DNA of 64,000 bases from Clostridia bacterium (GTDB lineage Bacteria; Bacillota; Clostridia; Christensenellales; SZUA-584). Under the pieces are notes generated by a model that worked only from the letters and a program-made list of their open reading frames with translations, ran no database searches and was not told the DNA's origin. The number at the start of each line of letters is the position of its first letter. The first letter of the stretch is position 1. The DNA is taken from NCBI GenBank assembly GCA_003249555.1, contig QKIQ01000057.1, positions 62,001 through 126,000 of the forward strand, read 5' to 3'. Both the position numbers and the translations under genes were made by a program. Below are positions 52,709 through 61,684 of this stretch, one piece after another.

Positions 52709-52739
52709 ATATATTCATCTTCCTTTAATAAATTATTAA

Positions 52740-52772
52740 GGTATTATACAGGGTATAGCCCTGTATAATACC
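52740..52772 (-). terminator. Perfect 14-bp hairpin between two cysteine-rich genes
   Basis: GGTATTATACAGGG-TATAG-CCCTGTATAATACC. It follows cysteine-rich gene 3 by 9 bp. There is no T run on the minus strand, so it may be an mRNA processing or stability element or a weak terminator. Confidence 0.55.
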
Positions 52773-52781
52773 CTGTTAAAA

Positions 52782-53084
52782 TCAGCAGTCACATGTGCAG
52801 CCATCTGTACCGCCAACGCCGGGTACAAGCCCCTTGTCGGCAAGAATCTTATTTGCAAGCGCATCAACAACTGCAGCCATTCCCTTTTCCTTACAAGTAT
52901 ATGCGCAGAAGATTGACTTCGCTAATTCTACCTGATCATCAACGACTGCAAGCGCATCGATGGCGGGAAGAATCGTGTTACACAAGAAATCAGCCATACA
53001 TTGTGCTATACCGGCCTCAGCTTCCGCAATGGCATCAACCGACTGCGATTGAGTTAATACCGGGGGTGTTACTGGAAAAGCCAT
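52782..53084 (-). CDS. Cysteine-rich protein 3
   Basis: 100 residues, mostly helical and Ala-rich (ALAVVDDQVELAKSIFCAYTCKEKGMAAVVDALANKI), with 7 Cys and the end GTDGCTCDC. No signal peptide. ATG 53084 has GGAGG about 8 nt upstream; a start at 53099 is less likely. Confidence 0.72.
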   Translation of the reverse strand: MAFPVTPPVLTQSQSVDAIAEAEAGIAQCMADFLCNTILPAIDALAVVDDQVELAKSIFCAYTCKEKGMAAVVDALANKILADKGLVPGVGGTDGCTCDC

Positions 53085-53158
53085 GCTGTTTTCCTCCAAT
53101 TAATTTTTTGATGTACAGTATCTGTTTATTACTTGCCATCTATCATATTGTATGAAGC

Positions 53159-53968
53159 CTATTTACAAGTTGTGCATGCTATATGACACGTGTCGACCTT
53201 TAACTCGTTGAGTCTTTCCAGAACCTTTGCGACATTACAGATTAAATTGGCCGCCGATTTCTCGAGCTTGGCAATCGATCTAATTTTATTTTCCAGCTCC
53301 TGAACCGTAATGGTGCTAAGATCCAAACTTTCAGGAAGAATTAGCTGTGCAAAATGGATAAATACCTCTTCGTTCGACTGAAGAATGTCTTTTTCCTTTA
53401 ACCATAATTCGCAGATGTTTACCTGCATGTTGCAGCAATCCAAGCAGCCTGGCATGCATATATCGCTTATAATTCCTATGACCTGCCCAGTCTTTATCTT
53501 CATGTTGCCCGGAGTAAATTCAAACACGATACCATCCGGCAGTGTAAAGGTGATTTCAAATTGGATTTCTGTGATTGTATCGGCGGGGTTGAGGTCTATT
53601 TTGAAGCCCTGAAATCTGCAGCACAGTTCGTTGGCGGGCTGATACTCTACATAAAAAAGATTGTCGGCACTTGATTCGCATCCCGACGTAAAACATTCAG
53701 TAAAAACGACGGGCGTATCGTTTGGGTTGCCCGTTATAACAATGGACGTATTAGAGCTGGATATTTCTATCGTCGTTACCGGGCATTGGACACAAAACAC
53801 GACAAAGCTGACGGCAGGGTCTTGATTGGTGATGGTGTAGGTAAACGTATAGTCATTGACATCTGTTACCAAATCCCCGACGGTCACCGTCCTGCCGAGT
53901 GTCAAATATCCTTGGCAGTTGCACACGCAATTGCACGTATCATTATTTGAACAGGGTATATCAGCCAT
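53159..53968 (-). CDS. Cysteine-rich protein 2
   Basis: 269 residues with 20 Cys. Begins MADIPCSNNDTCNCVCNCQG, then a beta-rich middle (TVGDLVTDVNDYTFTYTI, TDGIVFEFTP-type strands) and a helical end (SIAKLEKSAANLICNVAKVLERLNELK) closing with CHIACTTCK. No signal peptide. ATG 53968 overlaps the end of gene 1 by 8 bp and follows GGAAGGTG; a frame extends upstream to 54157 but lies inside gene 1. Confidence 0.75.
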   Translation of the reverse strand: MADIPCSNNDTCNCVCNCQGYLTLGRTVTVGDLVTDVNDYTFTYTITNQDPAVSFVVFCVQCPVTTIEISSSNTSIVITGNPNDTPVVFTECFTSGCESSADNLFYVEYQPANELCCRFQGFKIDLNPADTITEIQFEITFTLPDGIVFEFTPGNMKIKTGQVIGIISDICMPGCLDCCNMQVNICELWLKEKDILQSNEEVFIHFAQLILPESLDLSTITVQELENKIRSIAKLEKSAANLICNVAKVLERLNELKVDTCHIACTTCK

Positions 53969-55124
53969 TTGTATCACCTTCCTCACATGTGACCAATTCT
54001 TTGAGTATTTTTGATATACAGCAATCAAGCTCTGCGGTGCTATCTTCAAGAATACAAAGTATCGTGATATATCGAGACAGCGTGCTGTCGTCTGGCGTCT
54101 GCGATACGAAAAAATCGGTGATCTTTTCGTAAATACGTTTCTTTTCTTCAACAACAAGGTTTTCTATTTCGGCAATTTCGCATTTAATGACACAAATGCA
54201 GTCGCAAGCAAGTGCAAAATCGTACCTGTTGTCTTTGCCTTTCTCAATTGATATTGTATTGCAGTAACAATTGGGCTTATAGCAGCATTTTGTGATTTGA
54301 ATGATATAATCGCCCGGCTCAGGGTCTAGAAACGAATAATAGCCTGCTGCGTTAGTCACTGTAGAGTCTACAAGTGTGTCTCCTGTGTAAATATCCACTT
54401 TTGCGTCTTCAATACCGGTCCCGTCTTCTTTGTTGATCACATATCCGGAAAAAATAGTAGACAGAGTCACAAAATCAGTAAAGCATTCATCGAAGCCTTC
54501 GCACATTCTGTCTTTATTGAAATTGTTTTCGTTTGCGGCGGTAAAATATCGAAATCTTAACGGCGTGTTATCGCCTATGCCCAAGGTTGATTTTAATGTG
54601 GTCAAATCCACCGATATATCAAGAAACCAATTTTGCACACCGCCTAAGTTGGAATCAGCCACAACCGCCTGAGCGATATCATAGGCGGTTATGGGGAATG
54701 ATATGGGCGTTCCTTCTGCCGTGTCTCCCCAGCCGGGAGACGGGGAGTTTTTCACTGTATTTTCAATAAGCACCACATCATTTGAATTGCCTCTTAAAGC
54801 GAGCTCCCATTCATAGCTGTTGGCAAGGTCGCTGTCGGTATCGAACAGGATAACCCAAGCATAGTTCGCAAATCCGCCGCCTAATGTGGGGTCGCCACGC
54901 AGCCGAAATCTGAAAAAAGCGTACCCGTCTTGCGCCACAAAATAAACAGCGGGATACGAGGCGGTGCCAACAATATCTGTGCTGGCAGGGTTTTCGTCAC
55001 CAATTGCAGCGGTGAGAGGTACGCCTTCTACCGTCATGGGGATATAATCACTATCATTCGGAAATGGTGCTGCCAAATTATTCACCTGCTTTTTATTATC
55101 ATACTGACACGGTATTCTATACAT
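53961..55124 (-). CDS. Cysteine-rich protein 1 with carboxypeptidase-like regulatory domain
   Basis: 387 residues, 15 Cys, no signal peptide. Residues about 30-220 are beta-rich (AVYFVAQDGYAFFRFRLRGDPT, WVILFDTDSDLANSYEWELAL). Residues about 228-285 form a carboxypeptidase-regulatory-like fold (FSGYVINKEDGTGIEDAKV, AAGYYSFLDPEPGDYIIQI). Cys pairs follow (KCCYKPNCYCN, CDCICVIKC) and a helical end (ILCILEDSTAELDCCISKIL) like that of protein 2. First gene of the cluster; its own ribosome site is weak, so the start is not secure. Confidence 0.75.
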   Translation of the reverse strand: MYRIPCQYDNKKQVNNLAAPFPNDSDYIPMTVEGVPLTAAIGDENPASTDIVGTASYPAVYFVAQDGYAFFRFRLRGDPTLGGGFANYAWVILFDTDSDLANSYEWELALRGNSNDVVLIENTVKNSPSPGWGDTAEGTPISFPITAYDIAQAVVADSNLGGVQNWFLDISVDLTTLKSTLGIGDNTPLRFRYFTAANENNFNKDRMCEGFDECFTDFVTLSTIFSGYVINKEDGTGIEDAKVDIYTGDTLVDSTVTNAAGYYSFLDPEPGDYIIQITKCCYKPNCYCNTISIEKGKDNRYDFALACDCICVIKCEIAEIENLVVEEKKRIYEKITDFFVSQTPDDSTLSRYITILCILEDSTAELDCCISKILKELVTCEEGDTNG

Positions 55125-55221
55125 GATATGTCATATGGCATTGAATGGTGATATATCTATAGGATTCCAAGCTGTTTCGTAGTCGCTTCACTTAACATGA
55201 CATAGAAGCGCTTATTCATCC

Positions 55222-55254
55222 GAAAAAAAAAGAACCGGCATAAAACCGGTTCTT
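55222..55254 (-). terminator. Terminator of the pot operon
   Basis: On the minus strand AAGAACCGG...CCGGTTCTT, 9-bp perfect stem, followed by eight T. Confidence 0.88.
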
Positions 55255-55305
55255 GCAGACTGTCAAAAAAGCTGAAAATATAATTCGTGGGCTTTGCCAG
55301 CGTCG
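55255..55305 (-). repeat. Terminator-associated repeat, copy 5 (3' part)
   Basis: On the minus strand GGCAAAGCCCACGAATTATA, TTTTCAGCTTTTTTGACAG, TCTG, then the terminator. It matches the last 45 nt of the 16.6-kb copy with a few changes. Same orientation as potD. Confidence 0.6.
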
Positions 55306-55312
55306 CCCGTAC

Positions 55313-56371
55313 TTACGGTGTGTACCACTTGACCTGCTGCCAAGCCTCGGCGTACTTGGATTCAAAATCGCCGAGGTCGTGAAATACCGTGCATCTTTCC
55401 ACCACATCACCGGACGGATTGAAGGCGTTGTTTTCAAGGAAGGATGAATCGATCATATCCATCACCTTGGTGTTGGGTGTGGAGTATCCGATGTATTCAG
55501 TATTGAGCGTCGCGTATTCGGGTTCGAGAAGAAAATTGATAAATGTTTCCACGGCTTCGGGATGTGTGGCTGTTTTCGGGATAACCATGCAGTCGAACCA
55601 GACGTTAGAGCCTTCGTCGGGCACAGCGTAGCCTAAATCTGCGTTTTCCATCATTGAAAACACGGCATCGCCCGAGTATGTCAGGCACAGGGCGCCGCTG
55701 CCGTTGATCATGCTGTCGCGCATTTCATCGCTGCCGTAGCTCTGCACAAGCGGCTTTTGTGCTTTCAGCGCTTCCACCGCTTCGGCAAGCTGGGCTTCGT
55801 TTCTCGTGTTGATATCGTAGCCAAGGTAAAGCAGCGCTGCCGCAACCGAGTCTCTCATGCTGTCGTACATGTAGATTTTGCCTGCATACTGCTTATCCCA
55901 AAGAATGTCCCAACTGGTCGGCTCTTCCACGAGCGTTTTGTTGTACAGTATGCCCACCGTTCCCCATGTATACGGCACGGAATAAACGTTGCCGGAGTCA
56001 TAAGACTGCGTGAGGTTAAAGTCTCCCAAATACTGCGCATTGGGGATGTTGTCGTAATTAATAGGGGTGAGCATGTCTTCGTTAATGAGGCGCTCTACCA
56101 TGTAATCCGATGGGAACATGAGGTCGAAATCGGAGCCCTCGGTGGTAACCATGGTATACATATCTTCGTTGGACGCGACGGTGATATAGTTGATATCAAT
56201 CCAGTCGTTCTGTGATTCGAACGTGGATATCAGTGAATCTTCGATATAGTCGCCCCAATTGAGCACGTTGATGGTGACCTTTTCTTTGCCTGAAGACGTT
56301 GCGCCGCAGCCGCCCAGCACGGCGGATACAGACAGAATGAGTGAGACAAGCACGAGGACGGTTTTTTTCAT
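55313..56371 (-). CDS. potD: Spermidine/putrescine-binding lipoprotein
   Basis: 352 residues. Lipobox LGGC at about residue 21 follows a typical signal. The body matches PotD: NVLNWGDYIEDSLISTFES, DLMFPSDYMVERLI, YSVPYTWGTVGILYN, WDILWDKQYAGKIYMYDSMRDSVAAALLYLG in outline. Captures polyamines outside the membrane for PotABC. ATG 56371 has AAGGAG 7 nt upstream. Last gene of the operon. Confidence 0.94.
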   Translation of the reverse strand: MKKTVLVLVSLILSVSAVLGGCGATSSGKEKVTINVLNWGDYIEDSLISTFESQNDWIDINYITVASNEDMYTMVTTEGSDFDLMFPSDYMVERLINEDMLTPINYDNIPNAQYLGDFNLTQSYDSGNVYSVPYTWGTVGILYNKTLVEEPTSWDILWDKQYAGKIYMYDSMRDSVAAALLYLGYDINTRNEAQLAEAVEALKAQKPLVQSYGSDEMRDSMINGSGALCLTYSGDAVFSMMENADLGYAVPDEGSNVWFDCMVIPKTATHPEAVETFINFLLEPEYATLNTEYIGYSTPNTKVMDMIDSSFLENNAFNPSGDVVERCTVFHDLGDFESKYAEAWQQVKWYTP

Positions 56372-56396
56372 TGGTTTCTCCTTTATTGTCAAATTT

Positions 56397-57206
56397 TTAT
56401 GCAGCCGCATCGGAGCGGCTTTTGTTCTTTTTTGGTGCGGCGAGTGTATCGGGGCTTCGCTTGTTGATAATAATCAGCAGCACGATAACCACAACGAACA
56501 TGATGGCGCTGAGTGCGTTAATCTTGGGGTTAATGCCCAGCTTCGCCATTGAATAGATATATACGGACAGATTGGGCAGCGTGCCCTGTGTGGAGAAGAA
56601 GCTGATTACGAAGTCGTCAAAAGAGAGTGTGAAAGCGAGTATGAAACCGGTCACAACACCGGGCATAATATCCGGCAGCACCACCTTAAACATGGCCTGG
56701 CGAGGTGTGGCACCCATATCCAACGCGGCTTCGTACAGCGCTGTGTCCATGCTTTTCAGGCGTGGCAGCACCGAGAGCACGGTGTATGGCAGGCAAAACG
56801 TGACGTGCGCGATAAGCAGCGTTGCGTATCCGCGCGGAATTTTCAGCATAATAAACAACAGCAGCATGGAAACGCCCGTCACGATATCCGCATTGATCAT
56901 CGGAATGTATGTGCCGCTGAGTGTAAGGGATTTGGCGTGCTTTTTCATGCCGTTTATACCAAACGCTGCAAGCGTACCAATCACGGTGGAGATAAGCGAG
57001 GCGAGCAGCGCGATGCTCAGCGTCACGAAAATGGCGTCGAGTATGATGGGATCGGTGAAAAGCTCACCATACCACTTGAATGAAAAGCCGCTCCAACGCG
57101 CCATCGTCTTGCTGCTGTTAAACGAGAACACGATGAGCGTGATGATGGGCAGATACAGAAATAGCAGTATGATGCCGACGTAAAAGCGCTTGAAAAATCG
57201 TTTCAT
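56397..57206 (-). CDS. potC: Polyamine ABC transporter permease PotC
   Basis: 269 residues, six membrane helices. The ATPase contact loop is EAALDMGATPRQAMFKVVLPDIMPGVV, the EAA motif of type I importers; FSFNSSKTMARWSGFSFKWY is a PotC hallmark. It overlaps potB (ATGA). Confidence 0.94.
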   Translation of the reverse strand: MKRFFKRFYVGIILLFLYLPIITLIVFSFNSSKTMARWSGFSFKWYGELFTDPIILDAIFVTLSIALLASLISTVIGTLAAFGINGMKKHAKSLTLSGTYIPMINADIVTGVSMLLLFIMLKIPRGYATLLIAHVTFCLPYTVLSVLPRLKSMDTALYEAALDMGATPRQAMFKVVLPDIMPGVVTGFILAFTLSFDDFVISFFSTQGTLPNLSVYIYSMAKLGINPKINALSAIMFVVVIVLLIIINKRSPDTLAAPKKNKSRSDAAA

Positions 57207-58009
57207 AGTATGTAACCCTCACCGTCCTTGTCGATACGGCGCATGATGACCATGCTGACGATCATGAGCAGAAACATGACGACCGCAAGCGCTGAGCCGA
57301 AGTTCCAGTCGCGCGCGGTGGTGAACTGAAACTCGATAAGGTCTCCGTACATGAAATAGTGCCCGCCGCCAAGAAGCTTGGTGACCACGAACGTGGTGAT
57401 TGCGGGCATGAAAACCATCACGATGCCCGAGATGATGCCGGGCAGGCTCAGCGGCAGTATCACACGGCCGAATGTTTTCACCTTGTTTGCGCCGAGGTCG
57501 CTGGATGCTTCGATCAGGCTATTGTCCATTTTTTGTATCGCTGTGTAGATGGGCAGTATCATAAACGGCAGAAAATTATACAGCAGGCCCATCACAACAG
57601 CGCCCTGTGTGTTGATAAGCTGCTGAGCGGGAATGCCGACAGATGCGAGCAGTTGGTTGATAATGCCGCTGGTATCAAGCAGCGCTTTCCATGCGTAGGT
57701 GCGCAGCAAAAAGTTCATCCACATGGGCATCACCATCAGAATAATCACGATGCGTGCCGTGGACACGCGGAGCCGTGAGATGATATACGCCGCAGGGTAT
57801 CCGATCAGAAGACATACCGCTGTCACAATGATTGCCGTGGACACGGAATCTATGAATGTGGTGATGTAGTCTCCCGAGAATGCCTTGGATATGTTGTTAA
57901 ATGTCCATTCGCCCTGCCCAAAGGCATAAAACAGCGTAATCAGTATCGGACCGATGACGAATAGCAGTATCCAGAATATATACGGTGCCGAGAAAGACTT
58001 TCGGTTCAT
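57203..58009 (-). CDS. potB: Polyamine ABC transporter permease PotB
   Basis: 268 residues from ATG 58009 (AAGGAGG 4-5 nt upstream); a longer frame to 58105 lies inside potA. EAA loop EASSDLGANKVKTFGRVILPLSLPGII; MPMWMNFLLRTYAW is typical of PotB. It starts within the last 4 bp of potA. Confidence 0.94.
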   Translation of the reverse strand: MNRKSFSAPYIFWILLFVIGPILITLFYAFGQGEWTFNNISKAFSGDYITTFIDSVSTAIIVTAVCLLIGYPAAYIISRLRVSTARIVIILMVMPMWMNFLLRTYAWKALLDTSGIINQLLASVGIPAQQLINTQGAVVMGLLYNFLPFMILPIYTAIQKMDNSLIEASSDLGANKVKTFGRVILPLSLPGIISGIVMVFMPAITTFVVTKLLGGGHYFMYGDLIEFQFTTARDWNFGSALAVVMFLLMIVSMVIMRRIDKDGEGYIL

Positions 58010-59046
58010 AAAGCCTCCTTGGGCATGAGGTGGATACAGTCCTCGCCAATGAAAAGCTGGGCTCGGTTGCCCTCGCCGGGCGTTTTGGTGGATTGAACAA
58101 GCCATTCGTTGCCGCTGTCGTCCTTGATGCGTATATCGTAGTGCACACCCATAAACACAGATGAAGTAACGGTGCCGCTTATCTGTGCGCCGCTTTTCAC
58201 AAGTTCTATATCCTCAGGCCGCACAACCACATCAACGCTGTCTCCTGCCGCAAAAGGGTGGGGGAGGCAGTCAAACGCTGCGCCCGCGAACGCAACGCGC
58301 TTTTCTTCAATATAGCGCCCGGGAAGAATGTTGCTTTCACCGATAAAATCGGCCACAAACGCGTTGTTGGGCTCGTTGTAAATATCCTCTGGTGAACCCG
58401 CGTGCTGAATGACGCCGTCTTTCATGACCACGATGGTATCCGACAGCATCATGGCTTCTTCCTGATCGTGCGTCACGTAGACGAACGTGAGCCCAAGCTT
58501 TTTGTGCATGTTCTTAAGCTCGATCTGCATGGCCTTGCGAAGCTTTAAATCAAGCGCGCCCAAGGGCTCGTCCAGCAGCAGTAAAGAGGGTTCGCAAACG
58601 AGCGCGCGCGCAATAGCCACGCGCTGCTTTTCACCGCCCGAAAGCTTGCTGATATGGCGTTTTTCAAATCCCGAAAGGCCGGTAAGTGCCAAAATGTCTG
58701 TGATTTTCGACTTTATCTCGTCTTTGGGCATCTTTTTGATATTGAGCCCGAAAGCGATGTTGTCGTAAACGTTGAGATGCGGAAACAGCGCGAAATGCTG
58801 AAACACCGTATTCACCTGACGCATATACGGCGGAAGTGAGGTGATATCCTTGCCGTCAAAAAAGACCTGCCCGCTGTCCGGCGTTTCAAAGCCGCCGATG
58901 ATGCGCAGCAGTGTGGTTTTGCCGCAGCCGGATGGGCCCAGCAACGTTAAAAACTCGCCCTGACGCACATACAGGTTGATGTCGGTTAAGACTTCGCCTT
59001 TATCGAAGTCTTTACTGATGTTTTTAAGTTCGAGAATCTTTTTCAT
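58006..59046 (-). CDS. potA: Polyamine ABC transporter ATPase PotA
   Basis: 346 residues. Walker A GPSGCGKTTLL, signature LSGGEKQRVAIARAL, Walker B LLLLDEPLGALDLKLR, switch His in VTHDQEEAM. The C-terminal TOBE domain (VVRPEDIELV, GVHYDIRIK) is present. ATG 59046 has GGAG 7 nt upstream. Second gene of the operon. Confidence 0.95.
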   Translation of the reverse strand: MKKILELKNISKDFDKGEVLTDINLYVRQGEFLTLLGPSGCGKTTLLRIIGGFETPDSGQVFFDGKDITSLPPYMRQVNTVFQHFALFPHLNVYDNIAFGLNIKKMPKDEIKSKITDILALTGLSGFEKRHISKLSGGEKQRVAIARALVCEPSLLLLDEPLGALDLKLRKAMQIELKNMHKKLGLTFVYVTHDQEEAMMLSDTIVVMKDGVIQHAGSPEDIYNEPNNAFVADFIGESNILPGRYIEEKRVAFAGAAFDCLPHPFAAGDSVDVVVRPEDIELVKSGAQISGTVTSSVFMGVHYDIRIKDDSGNEWLVQSTKTPGEGNRAQLFIGEDCIHLMPKEAL

Positions 59047-59063
59047 TCTTTTCTCCGGTTGCG

Positions 59064-59603
59064 CTAAAATGACGGCGGGGACGATACCCATAGTATCTTC
59101 GCCGTTTGGCCGCTTGTGTTTTCGAGATAATGTGAGTGCTTTGGGCTGTAAAAGAAGCTTTCTCCGCGCTTGACACGCAGCTTCTTGTCGCCAAGGTGCA
59201 GCGTGACGGCGCCCTGCAGCACATAACCGAATTCATCACCTTCGTGCGGGGGATCGGGCCAGGTGCTGTGTTTTGGCTCAAGCGTCAAAAGGATGGGTTC
59301 GAGTGAGCATCCTTGCGCCTTGGGCAGCAGCCACACGATCTCGGTTCCCTGCTCTTCGTCTGTTTTGATGTACATGTCCTGTTTTTTGTAGACCGTTTTT
59401 TGCTCCTGCACGTCGGCAAAGAAGTCTTTAAGCGTGGTGCCGAGGCATTCGAGGATTTCTTCGAGCGTGGCGATGGAGGGCGAGGTTAAGTCTCTCTCCA
59501 ACTGGGAAATAAACCCCTTGGAGAGCTCTGCTCTGTCGGCCAGATCTTCCTGCGTCAGCCCCAAACGGATACGCAGATCTTTGATTTTATTACCGATTTC
59601 CAC
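59064..59603 (-). CDS. XRE-cupin regulator of the pot operon
   Basis: 179 residues. HTH_3 at the N-terminus (KIKDLRIRLGLTQEDLADRAELSKGFISQLERDLTSPSIATL) and a C-terminal cupin (PPHEGDEFGYVLQGAVTLHLGDKKLRVKRGESFFYSPKHSHYLEN). PuuR-like proteins of this type respond to polyamines and sit before pot genes. GTG start at 59603 with a weak AAAAGGGG upstream. It very likely regulates this operon. Confidence 0.92.
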   Translation of the reverse strand: MEIGNKIKDLRIRLGLTQEDLADRAELSKGFISQLERDLTSPSIATLEEILECLGTTLKDFFADVQEQKTVYKKQDMYIKTDEEQGTEIVWLLPKAQGCSLEPILLTLEPKHSTWPDPPHEGDEFGYVLQGAVTLHLGDKKLRVKRGESFFYSPKHSHYLENTSGQTAKILWVSSPPSF

Positions 59604-59898
59604 TGCGGCCAGCCCCTTTTCATAAGCACACTATATTAAACTTCAAGTTTACTCTTTGTAAACAAATTAAGTATATTAAAGCACAGGCGCATTGATGAAG
59701 TCAATAAAAAAATAGGCGAATTTTGCCGAAATTTTAAGCAAGGGTGGAGTGGTGATTTAAAGAGTTGCTGAACAGACAAAAAGAAGAAAAATATCGAAGC
59801 TTTGGGGCTGCATTGGGGGTATTGCTAATGTCGTAACGGGGATAATACATGGGATGCTCACTCTTCGCATCACAAGGGAGGGGAAGCTCGTAAGACAG

Positions 59899-60834
59899 CT
59901 AATACTCAGATACTTTTGTGTAGTCGTCGGTGTTTTTAAATTTCGGTTTGTAGACGCCTGTGGACGCGTCCTTCGTGGAGTCGATCACATACCACTGCCC
60001 ATTTAGGTACACCTCGTTCCATGCGTGGTATACGGTGGGGTTGTAGCTGGCGTAGCCCTTGACGAGTTTGGTTGGGATACCCAAGCTGCGAAGCATGGCC
60101 GCAAGCAGTGACGAATAATCGTAGCAGATGCCTTTGCCGTCTGCGTATGTCTGTTCAATGTCAGGTGTATAGTCGTATTCAAGGTCGTATATTTTGTTGT
60201 TGTCATAGGTAATGTTTTCGCAGATATACATATACAGATCATCCGTGGATAATGGCAAAAGCTCACTGTCTGGCGCTTTGATCAGCGATGGCGCGATAAT
60301 GTTTTTTACATCCTTGATGGGCTGCATCTCGTAGTCCCAGTCGACATTCTGAATGGAATTCAAATAGACGGATGCGTCGTCGTGAAGCGTGACGGTGAAC
60401 GTTTTTGTTTCCAAAGCGACATATTGGTCGTCCTTTAGATTTTGCATGATGCGCGCAGTATACTCACCGCTGCCGAATTGCAACGAGAAGTCTTCAATGC
60501 TGCCGTCGGCTTTTAGATTGTAAACCACGGAGCCGCCGTCTTTGAGCACCTGAAGCTTGATCTTTTTATCTTCCTCTTTAACGTAGCAGATGCGAAGAAG
60601 CCCGATGTCTGCGAATTCGGTGCAGATGGTTTCGTCCGGCTTTTCGTCGGGCGGAAGAGACGGGCGGGATATGCGCTGCGAAAACGCAGTGTTGATTTCT
60701 GTCTGCGAAAAAGCGGTGATGGTCTCTTTCTGCGACGACGATGCGGCTATATGATTATTTTCACTGCCTGAACAGCCGAGCAGAGCAAAAGCCATACACG
60801 AAGCAAGCAGCATGAGTGTGATTTTTTTTATCAT
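59899..60834 (-). CDS. Transglutaminase-like lipoprotein
   Basis: 311 residues. Signal with lipobox LLGC, a beta-rich middle (LQVLKDGGSVVYNLKADG) and a transglutaminase-like core with all three catalytic residues: Cys in GKGICYDYSSLLAAMLRSLG, His in VYHAWNEVYL, Asp in YVIDSTKDAST. Probably a protease or cross-linker on the outer face. ATG 60834 overlaps the end of the preceding pilin-like gene by 4 bp, so it belongs to the pilus operon. Confidence 0.88.
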   Translation of the reverse strand: MIKKITLMLLASCMAFALLGCSGSENNHIAASSSQKETITAFSQTEINTAFSQRISRPSLPPDEKPDETICTEFADIGLLRICYVKEEDKKIKLQVLKDGGSVVYNLKADGSIEDFSLQFGSGEYTARIMQNLKDDQYVALETKTFTVTLHDDASVYLNSIQNVDWDYEMQPIKDVKNIIAPSLIKAPDSELLPLSTDDLYMYICENITYDNNKIYDLEYDYTPDIEQTYADGKGICYDYSSLLAAMLRSLGIPTKLVKGYASYNPTVYHAWNEVYLNGQWYVIDSTKDASTGVYKPKFKNTDDYTKVSEY

Positions 60835-61283
60835 TGTCCCCGATCTTTTTTGTATGAGAGTGGCTGCTTTTCCTGCCATTTGACGGGATGCAGGCTGCTT
60901 TTATCCGTTAAATCAAGCGCCAATGTGGCTGCAATGGCGATATCGCCGTTGCATGTCTCGAACGAAATCAGCATGGTTTGGTCGCTGACCTCGGTCGACG
61001 TCATAAAGTCGAGTAAATCAAGGCGCGAAACAATCGATTGTTCAATGCTCTTTTCACCGGAATCAAACGCATTGTGCACGGCTGAGTCTATCGTGGCGTA
61101 ACACGCCTGCGCTTGCGCTTCGGTGGCATAATACGCGGTGTTCCAATCGGCATTCTTCTGTCCGAGCCGCAGACTGGAGAGCGCGGTGGTTAGCGCCGCA
61201 ATGCCGAAAACGACCAACACGACAAGCAGCAGCACCACAAGTATGGAGGAGGCTCCCTTGTTAGACATGAATATCCGTATCAT
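60831..61283 (-). CDS. PilX-like minor pilus protein
   Basis: 150 residues. Short basic N-terminus with NKGASSILVVLLLVVLVVFG, a hydrophobic helix like those of PilX-type proteins without the GFTLxE motif, then a small polar domain with AYYATEAQAQACYATIDS. Part of the pseudopilin set; ATGA overlap with its neighbours. Confidence 0.7.
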   Translation of the reverse strand: MIRIFMSNKGASSILVVLLLVVLVVFGIAALTTALSSLRLGQKNADWNTAYYATEAQAQACYATIDSAVHNAFDSGEKSIEQSIVSRLDLLDFMTSTEVSDQTMLISFETCNGDIAIAATLALDLTDKSSLHPVKWQEKQPLSYKKDRGQ

Positions 61284-61684
61284 GACGCATCCTCCTTAGC
61301 ATACCGCGCTGTGGAAATAGCGGCCAGTTCCCGATCGCCGCTGTGCGCACGGACATGAAGACCGTACAGCGTGCCGGGGTAGTTTCCGTCCGTTTTCGTA
61401 ATATCTATACCGACCGTGACATTATCCATTTGCAACGCATAGCTTCCTTCTATATCGTCTTTATGGGAGAGCCCGAGGTCATCCAGCGCGTCCTGCATGG
61501 AATCCTTAGAGATCAGCACCTCGGTAACGGATGTGACCGCAAGCTGTGCTTCCTGCACATTGCCGGCCTGTTTATTCGTATCGCCGGCCAGCACAAACAG
61601 CTTTAGGAGCACAGCGCAGATGATGCCAAGAGCGGCAATAGCGATAATCACTTCGACGAGCGTAAAGCCTTTTTTATTATTCAT
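61280..61684 (-). CDS. Type IV prepilin-like protein
   Basis: 134 residues. Perfect prepilin peptidase site KKGFTLVEVIIAIAALG with Glu5 of the mature protein; a small C-terminal domain. Minor pilin or pseudopilin. Overlaps the next gene by 4 bp. Confidence 0.88.
   Translation of the reverse strand: MNNKKGFTLVEVIIAIAALGIICAVLLKLFVLAGDTNKQAGNVQEAQLAVTSVTEVLISKDSMQDALDDLGLSHKDDIEGSYALQMDNVTVGIDITKTDGNYPGTLYGLHVRAHSGDRELAAISTARYAKEDAS

Noticed and set aside
55125-55215. Sigma-E or sigma-K promoter before the cysteine-rich cluster
   Set aside because: CATA-like boxes occur, but none has a matching -35 at the right distance.
59852-59873. Terminator after the transglutaminase gene
   Set aside because: GATGC...GCATC is only 5-7 bp, with no T tract on the minus strand; too weak to list.
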